A DNA stretch of 64,000 nucleotides from Streptomyces aquilus (GCF_003955715.1 NZ_CP034463.1:1984001-2048000); one strand, 5' to 3'. Shown: positions 24,039 to 32,648, counted from the first letter of the stretch. The notes: generated by a model not told the origin, from the sequence alone. A program made the numbers and translations.

Positions 24039-24650
24039 TCAGTCTTCTTCGGCGAGGATCAGGTACAGCTTCTTGCGGGCTTCGTTGATGACGCCGACCG
24101 CCTTCTCGCGCTGCTCCTTACTGCCGGTCTTCCAGACCTGGGCGAAGGCTTCCATCAGCCCGAAGCCGGCCTGCCGGATCTCACCCAGCGCTTCGAAGTC
24201 CATGCCGCGGGAGGCTTCCTCCCAGGGCGCGTCGGGGCCTTCCTCGGCCGCGGTGCGGCCCGCCTCGGTGAGCGAGAACAGCTTCTTGCCGCCTTCGCTC
24301 TCGCTGGCGATCAGGCCCTCGTCCTCCAGCAGCTGAAGGGTGGGGTACACCGAGCCGGGGCTGGGCTTCCACGCCCCGCCGCTGCGCTCGGCGATCTCCT
24401 GGATCATCTCGTACCCGTGCATGGGCCGGTCCCTGAGCAGGGCGAGGATCGACGCGCGTACGTCGCCGCGCCGCGCCCTCCCCCGGGGCCCGCCGCGCCC
24501 TCGTGGCCCCCAGGGGCCCGGCCCGAAGCCGGGACCACCCGGGCCACCCGGCCCGAAAGGCCCGAAGGCACCACGCCGTCCGTCGAAACCACCTCGGCCG
24601 CCGCGGGGGCCGGGTCCACCGTGTCCACGTTCGAATCCATGGGAACGCAT
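24039..24650 (-). CDS. PadR-family transcriptional regulator with Gly/Pro-rich N-terminus
   Basis: The 203-residue protein has residues 8-58 made of Gly, Pro, Arg and Phe (for example FGPFGPGGPGGPGFGPGPWG). The PadR winged helix follows: RASILALLRDRPMHGYEMIQEI and GSVYPTLQLLEDEGLI. The C-terminal helix ends in ARKKLYLILAEED. The glycine-rich arm is seen in a class of Streptomyces PadR proteins and is probably disordered. The ATG at 24650 has GGAG eight bases upstream. Dyads just upstream suggest autoregulation. PadR proteins usually repress a neighbouring gene, but none is obvious here except a relic. Confidence 0.85.
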   Translation of the reverse strand: MRSHGFERGHGGPGPRGGRGGFDGRRGAFGPFGPGGPGGPGFGPGPWGPRGRGGPRGRARRGDVRASILALLRDRPMHGYEMIQEIAERSGGAWKPSPGSVYPTLQLLEDEGLIASESEGGKKLFSLTEAGRTAAEEGPDAPWEEASRGMDFEALGEIRQAGFGLMEAFAQVWKTGSKEQREKAVGVINEARKKLYLILAEED

Positions 24651-24666
24651 CGCAATCACTCCATCC

Positions 24667-24702
24667 ATCGTTGATCTGTCGCGATGCGTCAACGATATAT
24701 CG
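24667..24702 (-). promoter_or_regulatory. Overlapping dyads upstream of padR
   Basis: ATCGTTGA (24667-24674) is inverted at TCAACGAT (24689-24696), and CGATATATCG (24693-24702) is a perfect palindrome overlapping the right arm. They lie 17-52 bases upstream of the padR start, a likely autoregulatory operator. Confidence 0.5.
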
Positions 24703-24763
24703 GAATACTTCGCATGACAAGGCCCGCGGATTCCTTCTCCACGGGCCCCGGGGTCTGCCCTGG

Positions 24764-24916
24764 TCAGACGGCCGGCCACCACGACGAGTCGGCCGCCGGG
24801 GGCCGACAGGAGCCGCGGTTCCGCGAGTTCATGAGGTGGGACTCGGAATCGGCCGCGTAGGCCTCGGCGAAGCTGTCGTAGTCGTAGTCGTAGTCGTCGG
24901 CCGCGGCCCGGCGCAT
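24764..24916 (-). pseudogene. Truncated SAM-dependent methyltransferase remnant
   Basis: A 50-codon frame (ATG at 24916) reads YDSFAEAYAADSESHLMN after an Asp-Tyr run. This closely matches the first residues of a common class of Streptomyces methyltransferases (typically YDSFAEAYAAENESNL, then YYERPA and the SAM loop). Here the SAM-binding glycine loop never appears and the frame ends in SSWWPAV. Another frame reads RLLSAPGGRLVVVAGRL at this point, so an internal deletion with frameshift is likely. It sits between padR and the thiamine-diphosphate enzyme gene. Confidence 0.5.
24873..24898 (-). repeat. GTCGTA hexanucleotide run
   Basis: Four near-perfect GTCGTA units encode the DYDYDYD stretch at the start of the methyltransferase remnant. 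Short in-frame repeats like this expand or contract by replication slippage. Confidence 0.7.
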
Positions 24917-24924
24917 GGAACCGC

Positions 24925-26565
24925 TCAGTGTCCCCGAAACGCCTCCTCCAGCCACCAAGCGCCGTGCTCCCTCGTCACCTTGGCGTCCACCAGGAGGGGT
25001 GCCGAGCGCGGCCCCGCCACCCAGTCCTCCACCCCCTTCAGGTCGGCGCGGTCGCGTACCGTCACCGACTCGAAGCCGTGGCCGCGGGCCACCGCGGCGA
25101 TGTCCGTCGGGGGGAAGGTGACCGTGTCCAGGGGGAAGCCGTCGGGGCCGAAGTGGTGGACCTCGGCTCCGTAGGCCTCGTCGTCGTAGACGATCACCAC
25201 CATGGGCAGCCCGAGCCGTCGTACGGTGTCCAACTCGGCCACGCCCATCAGCGCACCCCCGTCGCCCAGCGCCGCGACGGGCAGCCGGTCCGGCTGGGCC
25301 AGGGCCGCGCCGATCGTCGTGGCGAGGCCCAGGCCGATCGACTGGAAGGCCTGGGTGAAGCAGAAGCCGTGGTGGTCGGGGACGGAGAGGTAGGCGCTCG
25401 GGTAGCCCATGAAGTTGCCCGAGTCGACGCCGACGACCCGCTCCGCCGGGAGGATGTCGTCGAGGGCCGCGCTCAGCGTGCGCGGGTCGATGCGGTCCCG
25501 GGTGCTCTCGTCGTCGTACGGCACGTCCCGCCAACGCCCGCGGGTACGGAGGGCCCGCGCGACGTCGTCGGTGCGATACCTCTCGCGCCGTTCGGCACCC
25601 GCGGCGAGCGCCCGCCGGGCCGTGGCGGCGACGTCGCCCGTGACGCCGAGGTGGATCTCGCGGTGCGCGCCGAGCGCCGACGCGTCGTCGTCGACCTGGA
25701 CGACCGTGGTGTCCGGGCCGATGAGGCTCCCGTGCCGCGTGGTCCACATGTTCAGGCCGCAGCCCCAGCCCACGATCAGGTCGGCGTCCTGGATCAGTTC
25801 CGCGGCCAGGGGTGTCGCGAAGCCTCCGGAGATGCCGAGCGACCAGGGGTCACCGTGGAACAGCCCGTGCGCGACGGCGGAGGTAGCGAGGAGGGCACCG
25901 TGGTGGTCGGCGAGCGCGCGGAGGGCGTCCCGGCCGCCCGGCGACCGTGCGCCCCGGCCGGCCACGAAGACCGGGCGTCGGGACCGGGCGAGGGCCGTCA
26001 CCAGGGCCGGCACCTCGGACGCCGACGGCTCGACGGCGGCCCGCGGCGGCGGCGGTACGACGGCGATGGCGGCGGTGTCGGGGACGTCCCGTGCCTGCAC
26101 GTCCAGCGGGAGGTTGAGCAGGACGGTACGGCGCTCGTGCAGGGCCCGTCGGACGGCGCCGCGGGCCTCCTCGACGGCGGAGTGCGGGGACGTCACCCGC
26201 TCCGCGACCGCGCCCACCGCCTTGGCCAACGCCTCCTGATCGACATGGAAGTTGGAGGTCGCCCGGGTCGCCTCCGCGGCCACGACGAGCAGCGGGGTAC
26301 GGCTCTTCGCCGCCTCGGCGATGCCGGTCAGGGCGTTGGTCAGCCCGGGACCCTGGTGCACGCTGAGCGCCGGGACCGTGCCGCTCACCCGGGCGTAGGC
26401 GTCGGCCATGGTGGCCGCTCCGCCCTCGTGCCGGGCGGCGACGAATCGGGAGCCGGCCGCGACCATCGCGTTGGTGACGTGGAAGTTGCCGGAACCGACC
26501 ACGCCGAACACCTGGTGCACGCCGGCGGCGGTCAGCGCCCGGCCGACGGCCTCGGAGACCTTCAT
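24925..26565 (-). CDS. Thiamine-diphosphate-dependent enzyme (acetolactate synthase/decarboxylase-like)
   Basis: The 546-residue three-domain ThDP enzyme has an N-terminal pyrimidine domain (VHQVFGVVGSGNFHVTNAMV; catalytic Glu likely in ARHEGGAATMADAYAR). A central Rossmann domain follows. The C-terminal diphosphate domain has LGDGGALMGVAELDTVRRLGLPMVVIVYDDEAYG. The usual GDG-to-NN magnesium motif is altered: the second acidic/Asn position reads YDDEAYG. It starts four bases inside the cyclase gene (ATGA) with GGTGGAG upstream, so the two work together. Substrate unknown, probably a 2-oxo acid. Confidence 0.85.
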   Translation of the reverse strand: MKVSEAVGRALTAAGVHQVFGVVGSGNFHVTNAMVAAGSRFVAARHEGGAATMADAYARVSGTVPALSVHQGPGLTNALTGIAEAAKSRTPLLVVAAEATRATSNFHVDQEALAKAVGAVAERVTSPHSAVEEARGAVRRALHERRTVLLNLPLDVQARDVPDTAAIAVVPPPPRAAVEPSASEVPALVTALARSRRPVFVAGRGARSPGGRDALRALADHHGALLATSAVAHGLFHGDPWSLGISGGFATPLAAELIQDADLIVGWGCGLNMWTTRHGSLIGPDTTVVQVDDDASALGAHREIHLGVTGDVAATARRALAAGAERRERYRTDDVARALRTRGRWRDVPYDDESTRDRIDPRTLSAALDDILPAERVVGVDSGNFMGYPSAYLSVPDHHGFCFTQAFQSIGLGLATTIGAALAQPDRLPVAALGDGGALMGVAELDTVRRLGLPMVVIVYDDEAYGAEVHHFGPDGFPLDTVTFPPTDIAAVARGHGFESVTVRDRADLKGVEDWVAGPRSAPLLVDAKVTREHGAWWLEEAFRGH

Positions 26566-27347
26566 GAGCGCTCCACCAGGGCGATGACCCGGGCCGGCGA
26601 GCCCGAGCCCCGCACGATCGGCAGCGGGCCCGCGACGACCACGGCACCCGTGGCCGGCAGTTCGCCGAGGTTCTGGAGCTGCGTCAGCCCGTACTTGTCG
26701 TTGCCCATGAGGTACGAGTGGCAGGGGAAGACGGGGTCGAACGAATGGGCCGCCCCGGCGTCGGTGCCCACCGTCTCGGTGCCGAGCCCGATCACCGGGG
26801 ACTCCTCGGCGACCCAGCGGGCGCACTCCGGTGACAGACCCGGGGTGTGGGGGCCGTTCTCGTCGGCGTTCAGGAACTCCCGCTGGGAGTCCGAGCGGGC
26901 GTCCCAGCCGGTGCGCAGCAGCAGCCAGCCCCCGTCGGGCAGCGGACCGTTCTCGGCCTCCCACGCCTTGATGTGGTCCACCTCGACCAGGAAGTCGGGG
27001 TCCTTGGCCGCCGCGGCGGAGAAGTCCAGCACGACCGCGGGCGCGATCAGCCGGCTCACCGGCACGGAGGCCACGTCGGCGAGGTCCTTGCCGGTGACCC
27101 AGTGGTTGGGGGCGTCGAAGTGGGTGCCGGTGTGCTCACCCGTACGGAAGTTGTTCCAGTACCAGGCGGGCCCCCGGTCGTCGTACCGGCTGATCTCCTC
27201 CAGCTCGAACACCTGCGTCTGCCCGAACGGCTCCGGCAACTGGATCACCGGTGTTTCCGAGGACAGCGGCGCCGTGAGATCGACGACCTCGATCGCACCG
27301 CCGCGCAGCCCGGCCAGCAGGGCTTGGAGAACGGACGGCTGGGACAT
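26562..27347 (-). CDS. Cyclase-family (kynurenine formamidase-like) hydrolase
   Basis: The 261-residue metal-dependent hydrolase has the signature HTGTHFDAPNHW near residues 75-86, the HXGTHXDXPXH motif of the family. VVDLTAPLSSETPVIQLP lies at the start and LLLRTGWDAR further on. Known members hydrolyse formylkynurenine, isatin or cyclic substrates. AGGAGG five bases before the ATG at 27347 is an excellent ribosome site. The gene overlaps the downstream ThDP-enzyme gene by four bases. The pair may open a ring or amide and then decarboxylate the product, but this is inference. Confidence 0.85.
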   Translation of the reverse strand: MSQPSVLQALLAGLRGGAIEVVDLTAPLSSETPVIQLPEPFGQTQVFELEEISRYDDRGPAWYWNNFRTGEHTGTHFDAPNHWVTGKDLADVASVPVSRLIAPAVVLDFSAAAAKDPDFLVEVDHIKAWEAENGPLPDGGWLLLRTGWDARSDSQREFLNADENGPHTPGLSPECARWVAEESPVIGLGTETVGTDAGAAHSFDPVFPCHSYLMGNDKYGLTQLQNLGELPATGAVVVAGPLPIVRGSGSPARVIALVERS

Positions 27348-27464
27348 GGCGGCCTCCTGAACTGTCGTGAGTGGGTGACGCGTTGACGACGGTCGCACCG
27401 CTGAGGCGACGCGTCCAGACACCACCCCCGAAACCGAATTCAGGCCAGTGGTCCCGAATTGGCC

Positions 27465-27494
27465 TTGGTCGGGCCTGCCGCTCCCGTTTAGCGT
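27465..27494 (+). promoter_or_regulatory. Leaderless promoter of the phzF-like gene
   Basis: TTGGTC (27465-27470), 18 bases and TAGCGT (27489-27494), which ends seven bases before the ATG at 27502. No ribosome site precedes the ATG. Confidence 0.55.
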
Positions 27495-27501
27495 CGAGCC
27501 C

Positions 27502-28311
27502 ATGCGCATCCGAATCGTCGACGCCTTCACCGACCGTCCCTTCGCGGGCAACCCCGCCGGAGTCCTCCTCCTCGACTCCTTCCCGGACGACGCGTGGCTC
27601 CAGAACGTGGCCGTCGAGGTCAACCACGCCGAGACGGCCTTCGCGCACCGCCTGCCCGGGGGCGGGGACGCCGACTGGGCGCTGCGCTGGTTCACGCCGG
27701 CCGCCGAGGTGAACATGTGCGGCCACGCCACGCTCGCGACCGCCCATGTGCTGCACACGACCGGCGCCCACGAGGGCCCGGTGCGGTTCGCCACCCGCAG
27801 CGGGGTGCTCATCGCGACGCCGGGCGAGGACGGTTCGATCACCCTGGACTTCCCCACCGCGCCGCTCACCCGGACGGAGGTGCCGGACGGGGTCGCCGTG
27901 GCGCTCGGCACCGAGCCGCTCTCCGCCTTCGACACCGGCCCGAACGTCGGAGACCTCGTCCTCGAACTGGCCGACGAGAAGACCGTCCACGCCCTCGACC
28001 CCGACCACAAGGCCCTCGGCGCCTTCTCCGAGCGCGGCATCATCGCGACCGCCCGCGCCGCGGACCCGTCCCGCGGCTACGACTTCGTGTCCCGCTGCTT
28101 CTTCCCGAACGTCGGGATCGACGAGGACCCGGTCACCGGCAGCGCCCACACCGCGCTGGCCCCCTTCTGGGCCGAACGCCTCGGCCGCACCGAGCTGACC
28201 GGCCTCCAGGCCTCCCCGCGCTCCGGCCGCGTCCGTACCGAACTGCGCGGCGACCGCACGCTCCTGACGGGCCGCGCGATCACCACGATCGAGGGCGAGC
28301 TGCTCGTCTGA
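27502..28311 (+). CDS. PhzF-family isomerase/epimerase-like protein
   Basis: The 269-residue protein has the two-fold diaminopimelate-epimerase-like hot-dog fold of the PhzF family. Diagnostic segments are the opening RIVDAFTDRPFAGNPAGVLL, the acid in VNHAETAF, FTPAAEVNMCGHATLATAHVL, and GIDEDPVTGSAHTALAPFW. Catalysis in PhzF uses the glutamate seen in NHAETAF and involves no cofactor. The actual substrate of most homologues is unknown, and no phenazine genes are present. The gene is divergent from the cyclase operon, and a leaderless promoter precedes it. Confidence 0.85.
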   Translation: MRIRIVDAFTDRPFAGNPAGVLLLDSFPDDAWLQNVAVEVNHAETAFAHRLPGGGDADWALRWFTPAAEVNMCGHATLATAHVLHTTGAHEGPVRFATRSGVLIATPGEDGSITLDFPTAPLTRTEVPDGVAVALGTEPLSAFDTGPNVGDLVLELADEKTVHALDPDHKALGAFSERGIIATARAADPSRGYDFVSRCFFPNVGIDEDPVTGSAHTALAPFWAERLGRTELTGLQASPRSGRVRTELRGDRTLLTGRAITTIEGELLV

Positions 28312-28329
28312 CGCCCGCCCGGGAAGGAG

Positions 28330-29130
28330 CTAGGCCGTCGGCAGCCAGCCCACCTTCCCGGCCAGCAGCGCGTACCCGACGAACGCCCCGATGTCGAGCA
28401 GCGAATGCGCCACCACCAGGGGACCCACCCGACCCCAGCGGCGGTAGAGGTAGACGAACACCACCCCCATCGCCATGTTGCCGATGAACCCGCCGATGCC
28501 CTGGTAGAGGTGGTACGACCCGCGCAGTACGGAACTGGCCACCAGGGCCGTCCCCGGCGTCCACCCCAACTGACCGAGCCGGCGCAGCAGATAGCCGACG
28601 ACGATGACCTCTTCGAGGATCGCGTTCTGCAGCGCGGACAGCACCAGCACCGGGTACTTCCACCACACCTCGGGCAGCGCCTCCGGCACGACGGTGAGGT
28701 TGAAGCCGAGGCCGCGTGCGGCCAGGTAGAAGGCGATTCCGGTGCTGCCGATCACCGCCGCGATCGCCGCGCCGCGGGCCAGGTCGAACCAGGGTCTGGT
28801 GCGGTCGAAGCCGAGGACGCGCAGGCTGCTCCCCTCGCGCAGCAGCAGGTGCGCGACGAGGGCGACGGGCACGAGCGAGGAGGCGATCCCGAAGAGCTGC
28901 CAGGCGAGATCGAGCCAGGGACGGCCGGGCGCGGCCGAGGCGTTGAGGGTGGCCGCCTGGTCCTTGAGGCCGCCCGGTTTGGTGACCGATCCGACAAAGC
29001 TGATCAGGGCGGACACACCGCTCGCACCGAGCGAAAGGCCCAGAACGAGCAGGGTCTCGTCCCGGAGAATCCGTCGTGAGGGCCGCTCCGGCGGAAAAGA
29101 ATCAGCCACCGCACCCGCCTCTGCCTGCAC
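28330..29130 (-). CDS. CPBP-family intramembrane glutamic protease
   Basis: The protein of about 266 residues has seven or eight hydrophobic segments. The CPBP (Abi) motifs are seen: motif 1 as AILEEVIVVGYLLRRL (paired Glu with Arg), motif 2 as VLRGSYHLYQG (Arg-to-His), and motif 3 as VVAHSLLD. These are the residues proposed for the Rce1-type glutamate protease site. In bacteria they process signal peptides or bacteriocin-immunity substrates. The GTG at 29130 is preferred (GGAG six bases upstream) over the TTG at 29142. The gene is divergent from the VWA protein gene. Confidence 0.85.
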   Translation of the reverse strand: MQAEAGAVADSFPPERPSRRILRDETLLVLGLSLGASGVSALISFVGSVTKPGGLKDQAATLNASAAPGRPWLDLAWQLFGIASSLVPVALVAHLLLREGSSLRVLGFDRTRPWFDLARGAAIAAVIGSTGIAFYLAARGLGFNLTVVPEALPEVWWKYPVLVLSALQNAILEEVIVVGYLLRRLGQLGWTPGTALVASSVLRGSYHLYQGIGGFIGNMAMGVVFVYLYRRWGRVGPLVVAHSLLDIGAFVGYALLAGKVGWLPTA

Positions 29131-29191
29131 ACCTGACTCCAATTCAGTAATCCCGTCTCATCCCCCGCGAAGCCCCGCTAGGGTCCTCGAA

Positions 29192-29229
29192 AGAACTTAC
29201 GAAGATCGTGAGAACTTACGACGATCGTG
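29192..29229. repeat. 19-bp tandem repeat in the divergent promoter region
   Basis: AGAACTTACGAAGATCGTG (29192-29210) is followed directly by a copy with one change (29211-29229). It lies between the CPBP protease gene and the VWA protein gene and may be a double binding site. Each copy carries an imperfect ACGA-GATCGT dyad. Confidence 0.7.
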
Positions 29230-29335
29230 CGAGACAGGCCGTTGGGGGACGGACACCGTACGGGGCGCACCTCCCCCTTTGCCCGACATGCGGCCGAAAC
29301 CGGCAGAAGGTCTGACAGGGAGGGGCACCACCGTC

Positions 29336-31108
29336 ATGGGACGTCACAGCTTGCCCGATCAGTATGGGGCGGGCGGCAGCGACCCCCGCCCACGCGCCCG
29401 GCGCCGCTCGGTGGCCATCGCGACCGTACTCGTCCTCACCGTCGCCGGCGGGACGGCGGCGGCCGTCCAGAGCGGACTGCTCTCCTTCGGCGCCTCCTGC
29501 CAGGAGGACGCGGTACGGCTCAAGGTCGCGGCCTCTCCCGACGTGGTCCCGGCGCTGCGCGCGGCGGCGGAGCGGGCCCGTGACGACAGCCTCACCTCCG
29601 ACGGCCGCTGCGTGGACGTCACGGTCACCGCGCGGGACTCCTCCAAGGTCGCGGACACGCTGCTGGCCGGCCGGAAGTCCGATGCGCAGGTGTGGGTGCC
29701 GGATTCGCAGGTGTGGGTGGAGCGGGTCTCGGCGGACACGGGGGCGACGGAGGTGACGCCGGTCGGCAGCTTCGCGTCCTCGCCGGTGGGCGTGGCGGTG
29801 GTGCCGCGGGCCGCGAAGTCGCTCGGGTGGCCGCGGAAGACGTACAGCTGGATCGAACTGGCCGGGGCCACCCTGCGGGACGACGCCCTCAGGCTGGGCG
29901 CGGCCGACCCGGCGCGCAGTGCCACAGGCCTGCTCGCCCTCACCCGGCTGACCACGGCCGCCGGCGCCGTCGAGGGCGGGGACACCCAGGCCGCGGCCAT
30001 GATGAAGACGCTGTCGCAGCGCACCTCCGACAGCGACACGCAGGTCCTGGACACCCTCCCGCGCGACGCGTCCGGCACCGAGCAGGGCAACCCCAAGCGC
30101 AACCAGGCGCTGATCCTCAGCGAGCAGGCGGTGTTCGCGTACAACACCGCCGACGGGGGCGACGGACTCGACCTCTTCTATCCGAAGGACGGCTCACCGC
30201 GGCTCGACTTCCCCTACACGCTGGTCGACCAGGCGGTGCTGACCACCGACGAGAGCCGGGCGGCCCTGCGGTTCGTGAACTATCTGCGCAAGCCCGAGCA
30301 GCGGAAGCTGCTGCACTCGTACGGTTTCCGCACCTCCGACGACCAGGTGGACGCGGCGGTCGTCACGCGGGCCGGCGGCAGCAAGCCGCAGCCGTACGCG
30401 AAGGCGGCCGTGCGCCCGGCGTCCCAGACGGCGCTCCAGGAGGCCCTCGGCACCTGGACGATCACGGTGCAGAGCGCTCGCATCACCACGGTCGTGGACG
30501 CGTCCTCCTCGATGTCCGAGGAGGTCACGAGCGACGGCCAGTCCCGGATGGACGTCACCAAGGCGTCCTTGCTCCAGGCCCTCGCCACGTTCACGCCGGA
30601 CGACGAGATCGGTCTGTGGGACTTCTCCACGAAGCTGGACGGCGACAAGGACTACCGCGTCCTGGTGCCGACCGAACGCCTCGGCTCCGCCCAGGGCAAC
30701 GGCACCCAACGCGACCGCCTCACCGCGGCGTTCAGCGGCCTGACCCCGGTCCCCAACGGCGCGACGGGCCTGTACGACACCACGCTCGCCGCCTACAAGT
30801 CGGCGGTGTCCTCCTACGCCAAGGGCAAGTTCAACGCCCTGGTCGTCCTCACCGACGGCGTCAACCAGGACCCCGGAAGCATCTCCCGCGGCGCCCTGAT
30901 CAGCCGCCTGCGGCAGCTCACCGACCCCGACCGCCCGGTCCCGCTCATCATGATCGCCGTCGGCCCCGACGCGGACCGCACGGAGGCCACCCAAATAGCC
31001 ACGGCGACCGGCGGCTCCGGCCAGGAGGTCACCGACCCGTCCCAGATCCACGAGGTGATCCTGAAGGCGATCGTGGCGGCGGGGGCGGAGGGAAGCGGCA
31101 CGAGGTAG
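29336..31108 (+). CDS. Secreted substrate-binding and VWA domain protein
   Basis: The 590-residue protein has one membrane-spanning or signal segment near residues 24-46 (SVAIATVLVLTVAGGTAAAV). A type 2 periplasmic-binding-like domain follows (residues about 60-380: LKVAASPDVVPALRAAAERA, then FPYTLVDQAVLTTDE). A C-terminal von Willebrand factor A domain has the MIDAS motif DASSSMS near residue 390 and LTDGVNQDPG later. The two-domain architecture recurs in Actinobacteria, but no ligand is known. The VWA half probably binds a protein through a divalent metal outside the membrane. ATG 29336 follows AGGGAGGGGC. The neighbour is a CPBP protease. Confidence 0.8.
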   Translation: MGRHSLPDQYGAGGSDPRPRARRRSVAIATVLVLTVAGGTAAAVQSGLLSFGASCQEDAVRLKVAASPDVVPALRAAAERARDDSLTSDGRCVDVTVTARDSSKVADTLLAGRKSDAQVWVPDSQVWVERVSADTGATEVTPVGSFASSPVGVAVVPRAAKSLGWPRKTYSWIELAGATLRDDALRLGAADPARSATGLLALTRLTTAAGAVEGGDTQAAAMMKTLSQRTSDSDTQVLDTLPRDASGTEQGNPKRNQALILSEQAVFAYNTADGGDGLDLFYPKDGSPRLDFPYTLVDQAVLTTDESRAALRFVNYLRKPEQRKLLHSYGFRTSDDQVDAAVVTRAGGSKPQPYAKAAVRPASQTALQEALGTWTITVQSARITTVVDASSSMSEEVTSDGQSRMDVTKASLLQALATFTPDDEIGLWDFSTKLDGDKDYRVLVPTERLGSAQGNGTQRDRLTAAFSGLTPVPNGATGLYDTTLAAYKSAVSSYAKGKFNALVVLTDGVNQDPGSISRGALISRLRQLTDPDRPVPLIMIAVGPDADRTEATQIATATGGSGQEVTDPSQIHEVILKAIVAAGAEGSGTR

Positions 31109-31130
31109 GCCCCCTGCCCAGCCCGCCCCG

Positions 31131-32648
31131 TCACCCCAGCGGCACCGGCTCCGGCAACCCGACCGGCCAGGTGTGCACGGGGTCGCCGGCGAGCATCAGC
31201 TCGCGGTACCGCCGGGTCAGCGCGGCGAACGCGGCGTCGCGGCCGAGGCCCTTCTCCAGGGCTCGGTGGAAGGTCGCGGACTGCCAGGTCGCGCCGTTGG
31301 CCCGGCGCCGGCAGCGTTCGTCGATGACGCCGAGGTAGAAGTCCCGGTCGGCGGGTTCCACGCCCCAGGCGTCCAGCCCGGCCTCGGCCAGCGGCAGCAG
31401 CTCGTCCCGTACGAGGGTGACGGCGTCGACCTGGGTCAGCCCGCCGTAGCGCCCGCGCCGCGGCCAGTCGAAGCGGGCGTCGATCCCGTGCCGGCAGGCC
31501 GCGTCGAAGTTGGCGGCGGCCGACTCGAAGGGCAGCCGGGTCCACACCGGCCGCGACTCCTCGGCGAGCGCGCGGACGACGCCGTAGTAGAAGGCGGCGT
31601 TGGCGATGACATCGGTGACGGTGGGCCCGGCCGGGAGCACCCGGTTCTCGACGCGCAGGTGCGGGACGCCGTCGGCGATGCCGTAGACCGGGCGGTTCCA
31701 GCGGTACACGGTGCCGTTGTGCAGGACGAGCTCGGCGAGACTGGGAACGCCGCCCTCGTCGAGCACCTTCAGCGGGTCCTCGTCGTCGCAGATCGGCAGC
31801 AGGGCGGGGTAGTAGCGCAGGTTCTCCTCGAAGAGGTCGTACGCGGAGGAGATCCACCGTTCCCCGAACCACGTGCGCGGCCGTACCCCCTGCGCCTGGA
31901 GCTCGGGCGGACGCGTGTCGGTGGACTGCTGGAACAGCGGGGGCCGGGACTCGTGCCACAGCTCCTTGCCGAACAGGAACGGCGAGTTGGCGCCGACGGC
32001 GATCTGCGCGGCGGTGACGGCCTGCGCGGCGTTCCACACGTCCGCGAAGCGCCCCGGGGTGACCTGGAGGTGCAGTTGCACGGAGGTGCAGGCGGCCTCG
32101 GGGGCGATGGATTTCGAGGTGCAGCTCAGTCGTTCCACGCCGTCGATGTCGAGGGCGAAGTCCTCACCGCGGGCGGCCACGATCTGATCGTTCAGCAGGG
32201 TGTAGCGGTCGACGTCGGAGAGGTTGGAGGAGACCAGGTCGTCCCGGTCGAGCGTCGGCAGAATGCCGATCATCACGATCCCGGCGTCGAGCTCTCCCGC
32301 TTTTCGGTCCGCATATGCCAGCGAGGTACGTATTTCCTCGGCGAGCCGGTCGAATACGCGCCCGCCCAACGGATGTGGGGCTATGTTGACTTCCAGATTG
32401 AACATGGCGAGTTCTGTTTGGAAATCTCGGCTCGCGATCCGCTCCAGTACCTGCGCATTCAACATTTTCGGCATACCGTCGGGGCCGGTGAGATTCAGTT
32501 CGATCTCCAGCCCCATGAGGTTCCTCGGCCGATCGAACCGCTTCTCCGCCAGCAGCCGCTCCAGGCCCGTCAGGCACTGCCGGAGCTTGTCACGGTAGTG
32601 CTGGCGATCGGACAGATCGAACCGACCTGCCACGACCTTCTCCCCCAT
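31131..32648 (-). CDS. GCS2-type glutamate-cysteine ligase-like enzyme
   Basis: This carboxylate-amine ligase-like protein of about 505 residues starts MGEKVVAGRFDLSDRQHYRDKL. It contains the ATP-grasp-like GCS signature NLMGLEIELNLTGPDGMPKM, with the acid pair Glu-Ile-Glu. LEVNIAPHPLGG and SVQLHLQVTP follow. These fit the actinobacterial glutamate-cysteine-ligase family whose true substrate is not settled. Streptomyces makes mycothiol rather than glutathione, so classical gamma-glutamylcysteine synthesis is doubtful. GGAGGGACGCTTCG precedes the ATG. The gene is single. Confidence 0.75.
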   Translation of the reverse strand: MGEKVVAGRFDLSDRQHYRDKLRQCLTGLERLLAEKRFDRPRNLMGLEIELNLTGPDGMPKMLNAQVLERIASRDFQTELAMFNLEVNIAPHPLGGRVFDRLAEEIRTSLAYADRKAGELDAGIVMIGILPTLDRDDLVSSNLSDVDRYTLLNDQIVAARGEDFALDIDGVERLSCTSKSIAPEAACTSVQLHLQVTPGRFADVWNAAQAVTAAQIAVGANSPFLFGKELWHESRPPLFQQSTDTRPPELQAQGVRPRTWFGERWISSAYDLFEENLRYYPALLPICDDEDPLKVLDEGGVPSLAELVLHNGTVYRWNRPVYGIADGVPHLRVENRVLPAGPTVTDVIANAAFYYGVVRALAEESRPVWTRLPFESAAANFDAACRHGIDARFDWPRRGRYGGLTQVDAVTLVRDELLPLAEAGLDAWGVEPADRDFYLGVIDERCRRRANGATWQSATFHRALEKGLGRDAAFAALTRRYRELMLAGDPVHTWPVGLPEPVPLG

